Source: Adenanthera pavonina
Taxonomy: Eukaryota; Streptophyta; Magnoliopsida; Fabales; Fabaceae
Reading direction: 5' to 3'
Assembly: GCA_026686845.1 (NCBI GenBank)
Contig: JAIVEN010000023.1
Coordinates: forward strand, 15,642,001 to 15,706,000
DNA length: 64,000 bases
The notes below the pieces were generated by a model that saw only the letters and a program-made list of their open reading frames with translations, was not told the origin of the DNA and did no database searches. The translations under genes and the position numbers were made by a program. Below are positions 61,795 through 64,000 of this stretch, piece after piece (the first letter of the stretch is position 1; every line of letters begins with the position of its first letter).

Positions 61795-63768
61795 TATATA
61801 ACTAGAAGCCTAATAATAAGATCTTTGTTAGGACCGGAAAATCTGTTACTTACTTTATAGTAGCATTCATTATCATCGTGCTGTAATAAAGGCCATGCAT
61901 ACAACACCAAGAGAAAAGGACAGACGACCATAATTTGCAACAAATCAAAACAAATAAAGGAACGTTGCATGAAAGCTTCGAAGCTACTTGACATTGATTT
62001 TAAAAAGAAAAACAAATAATTAATTTCCCTACACATATAGAGTAGTATTTTTCTCTAACCAATTCAAGTCATAGTCATAGCTAGGTGTTTTTAATTTCCA
62101 ATGATTTTACGTACATTTCACTGTGTGTTAGTTATTTGTCGGCACACTTGTCCAGCGCTGGATTCCACATTGAAATATGTGCCTATGAGGCTGGGTGAAT
62201 ATATTCTTTGATTCTTCCTGCAAGTTGCTTTGTGCTTTTCCACTTTTTGCTTTTAGCTTTTTTTTTTTTCTTGCTTTTTTCTCTTGCCTTCATGTCATTA
62301 ATATTTTATTCAAACAGACCCTATTTGTTAGGAAAATGGAGTGGTGATATATCTCTGCCTCGGCCACCCTTTCATTTGATATAAATCTTCGACAGCGTCA
62401 CTAGGTACGTATATTTCAATAATTGAGATGGCCAATGATTGGAGGCTGCTTCAAATGATGATATATATAATTAAGTTAAGCTGATCATATATATATATAT
62501 ATATATAACCTCTTAATTGAGATGGCCCACGTTTTATTGAATAGAAAACTAAATCTGGTTTTATTAATTTTGTCAACTTTTGATATTAAAAAAATTCATG
62601 AAAAGCCAATATACATAGAAATGATATAATAATGGTGGAAGTTGTCTGCAAGATATGTAGACCTAATTCTTGTTGTTTTGCGTGGGAACTAGGAATTATT
62701 ATCGCTTGCAATGGATATATATATATATAATAGTCGTCTAAATCAAGTTATTACAAGATTAGGCAATGAAAATTTTGTGAAGTTCAAAAATGAAACGCAT
62801 GATGAGTATATATTAATCACAGCCGTATTATCATAACGAAAGGTGCTTGCCATAACTTCAAATAGTAATTAATCACAGGATCAGAATAATTAACTGTACG
62901 TTCGATGAGCTAGCTCAGACAAGAGTTAATTAATCCTCTGTCGTTTATGTAAACATGAACTGTTGTTAGAGGAGATTATATTTCAACCCTAAGAGTGTGA
63001 AAGATATGGGAGGAAGCTGCATGCAGAAGAAAAACAAGAGGGTTTTGATTCCCACGGATTTATTAATTTCATTACTAATAATAATTCGAAGCTTCAGTGA
63101 AATTGGCTTTTATTTTATGAGCTGTTATTGATTCTCTCTCTTTGACTATTGCTTCTGAAAAGTGAAATTAAAGTGGCTCTGAAACCCCCCAAGCACTTTC
63201 GCCTATTACTTCTTTAAGCAATAGCCATTCTTTCGTGTTTATTCTCACAAGCCTTTTCCTAGTTTTTTTTTTTAACATTTTTAAAATTGAAAAAAAATAA
63301 AGATACGTATGAAATTTACTTTTTTCAATCTTCTCGATCTTACTTAAATCAATTTATCCTAACCAAACTACTTTATTCATTCTTAAATAAGATTTTTACA
63401 CATCAGTCCAATTATATATCCAGAGAGAGGGTGATACAAAAATGAGGTTGATGCAAAAAACTGATTGTGTGTGAGATTCATTGATTCATTATACTCATTA
63501 TTTATTTTCTTCTCTATTTTTTTTTTCAAGTGCACTTGATACCATTTTTTTTGTGAAAGAAGAGTCCAAGCTATTCAATTTTTCAACTTGATGATGTGGT
63601 TCGGCCCATTATCTTTTCTGGTTTAAGCCCAAACAAGTGGCCCAATTTTCTTGTGTTTTTGGTGAACGGCCCACCTTTCGTTTTAAAAAAGAAGAAAGAC
63701 ACCCCATTTCTATTTCATTTCACGAGATGAAAATAAAAAGATGCAACGATCAGGGCAATATGTTTACC
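61795..63768. other. intergenic DNA, no gene seen
   Basis: AT-rich with (TA)n at about 62487-62507. A patch with repeated GGCCCA motifs (about 63603-63672), like the site II elements of plant housekeeping promoters, could belong to a gene outside the window. No supported ORF. Confidence 0.45.
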
Positions 63769-63960
63769 AACAAGTTGGTCCGGGTGGTAAACAGCTCGGT
63801 CTCTTGTAAGGAGGAGAACACAAGTTCAAATCTCGGGAAGTACACTTGTTGGAAGAGGAGCTAATTGTTTGTACTCTGTTTTTGTGCTCTATTCTCCTCA
63901 AATACGGATTAGTTGAGCTCAAAGGGTTCCAAATACCGAATGGTGAGAACAAAAAAAAAA
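63769..63960 (+). mobile_element. tRNA-derived SINE
   Basis: Begins CAACAAGTTGGTCCGGGTGG (A-box-like) and carries a B-box-like AAGTTCAAATCTC at about 63822-63834, the RNA polymerase III internal promoter spacing of plant SINEs. It ends in an A-run at 63951-63960. About 190 bp. Possible diverged target duplication (ATGTTTA before and after), not certain. Confidence 0.7.
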
Positions 63961-64000
63961 TGTAATACATGTTTAATTTTCATCTCATAGAGTAGGATTT

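Noticed and set aside
61683..62036. 117-codon ORF on the minus strand
   Set aside because: It runs through Stowaway MITE copy C and has no recognisable domain.

Overview
This is nuclear DNA of a flowering plant, most likely a eudicot. It is AT-rich, its genes are split by canonical GT-AG introns, and it is full of plant-type transposons. I cannot name the species. The real genes are well separated: a pectin/homogalacturonan-type methyltransferase (minus strand, running off the left edge), an intact STK19 homologue (plus), a wrecked copy of the mRNA 3'-end processing gene CSTF77 (plus), and an intact NAC transcription factor (plus). Everything else is intergenic or transposon-derived. The genes do not form a pathway; this is ordinary eukaryotic gene order.

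1-9.2 kb: the 5' two-thirds of the methyltransferase gene, with a leader intron, faces away from the STK19 gene. They share an upstream region of about 1.6 kb that holds a hAT-like MITE. STK19 reconstructs to eight exons and 249 residues. 9.3-24.2 kb: several TIR MITEs, then an intron-containing CSTF77 pseudogene with recognisable remnants of about 14 exons, at least four in-frame stops, frameshifts and missing exons. Its 3' part lies in a large imperfect direct duplication (about 19.46-21.59 and 22.51-24.16 kb).

24.2-40.7 kb: gene-poor AT-rich DNA with MITEs, a tandem duplication at 28.1-29.0 kb, and a cluster at 36.6-40.1 kb in which small GC-rich elements sit inside a long inverted-repeat element that itself interrupts a local repeat. 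40.7-45.4 kb: the NAC gene, three exons, 286 residues, with a TATA box and a possible short uORF.

46.5-60.9 kb: a three-layer transposon nest with all three target-site duplications readable. A 5'-truncated RTE-like LINE (TSD ATGTTAAAAAAA) is split by a 12.5-kb CACTA (En/Spm) element (TSD CTT), which is split by a 2.36-kb solo LTR (TSD TGCCT). The CACTA element carries a decayed transposase and a second decayed gene combining a Transposase_24-like region with a Ulp1-type SUMO-protease domain. 61-64 kb: two neighbouring Stowaway-like MITEs and a tRNA-like SINE at the right edge.
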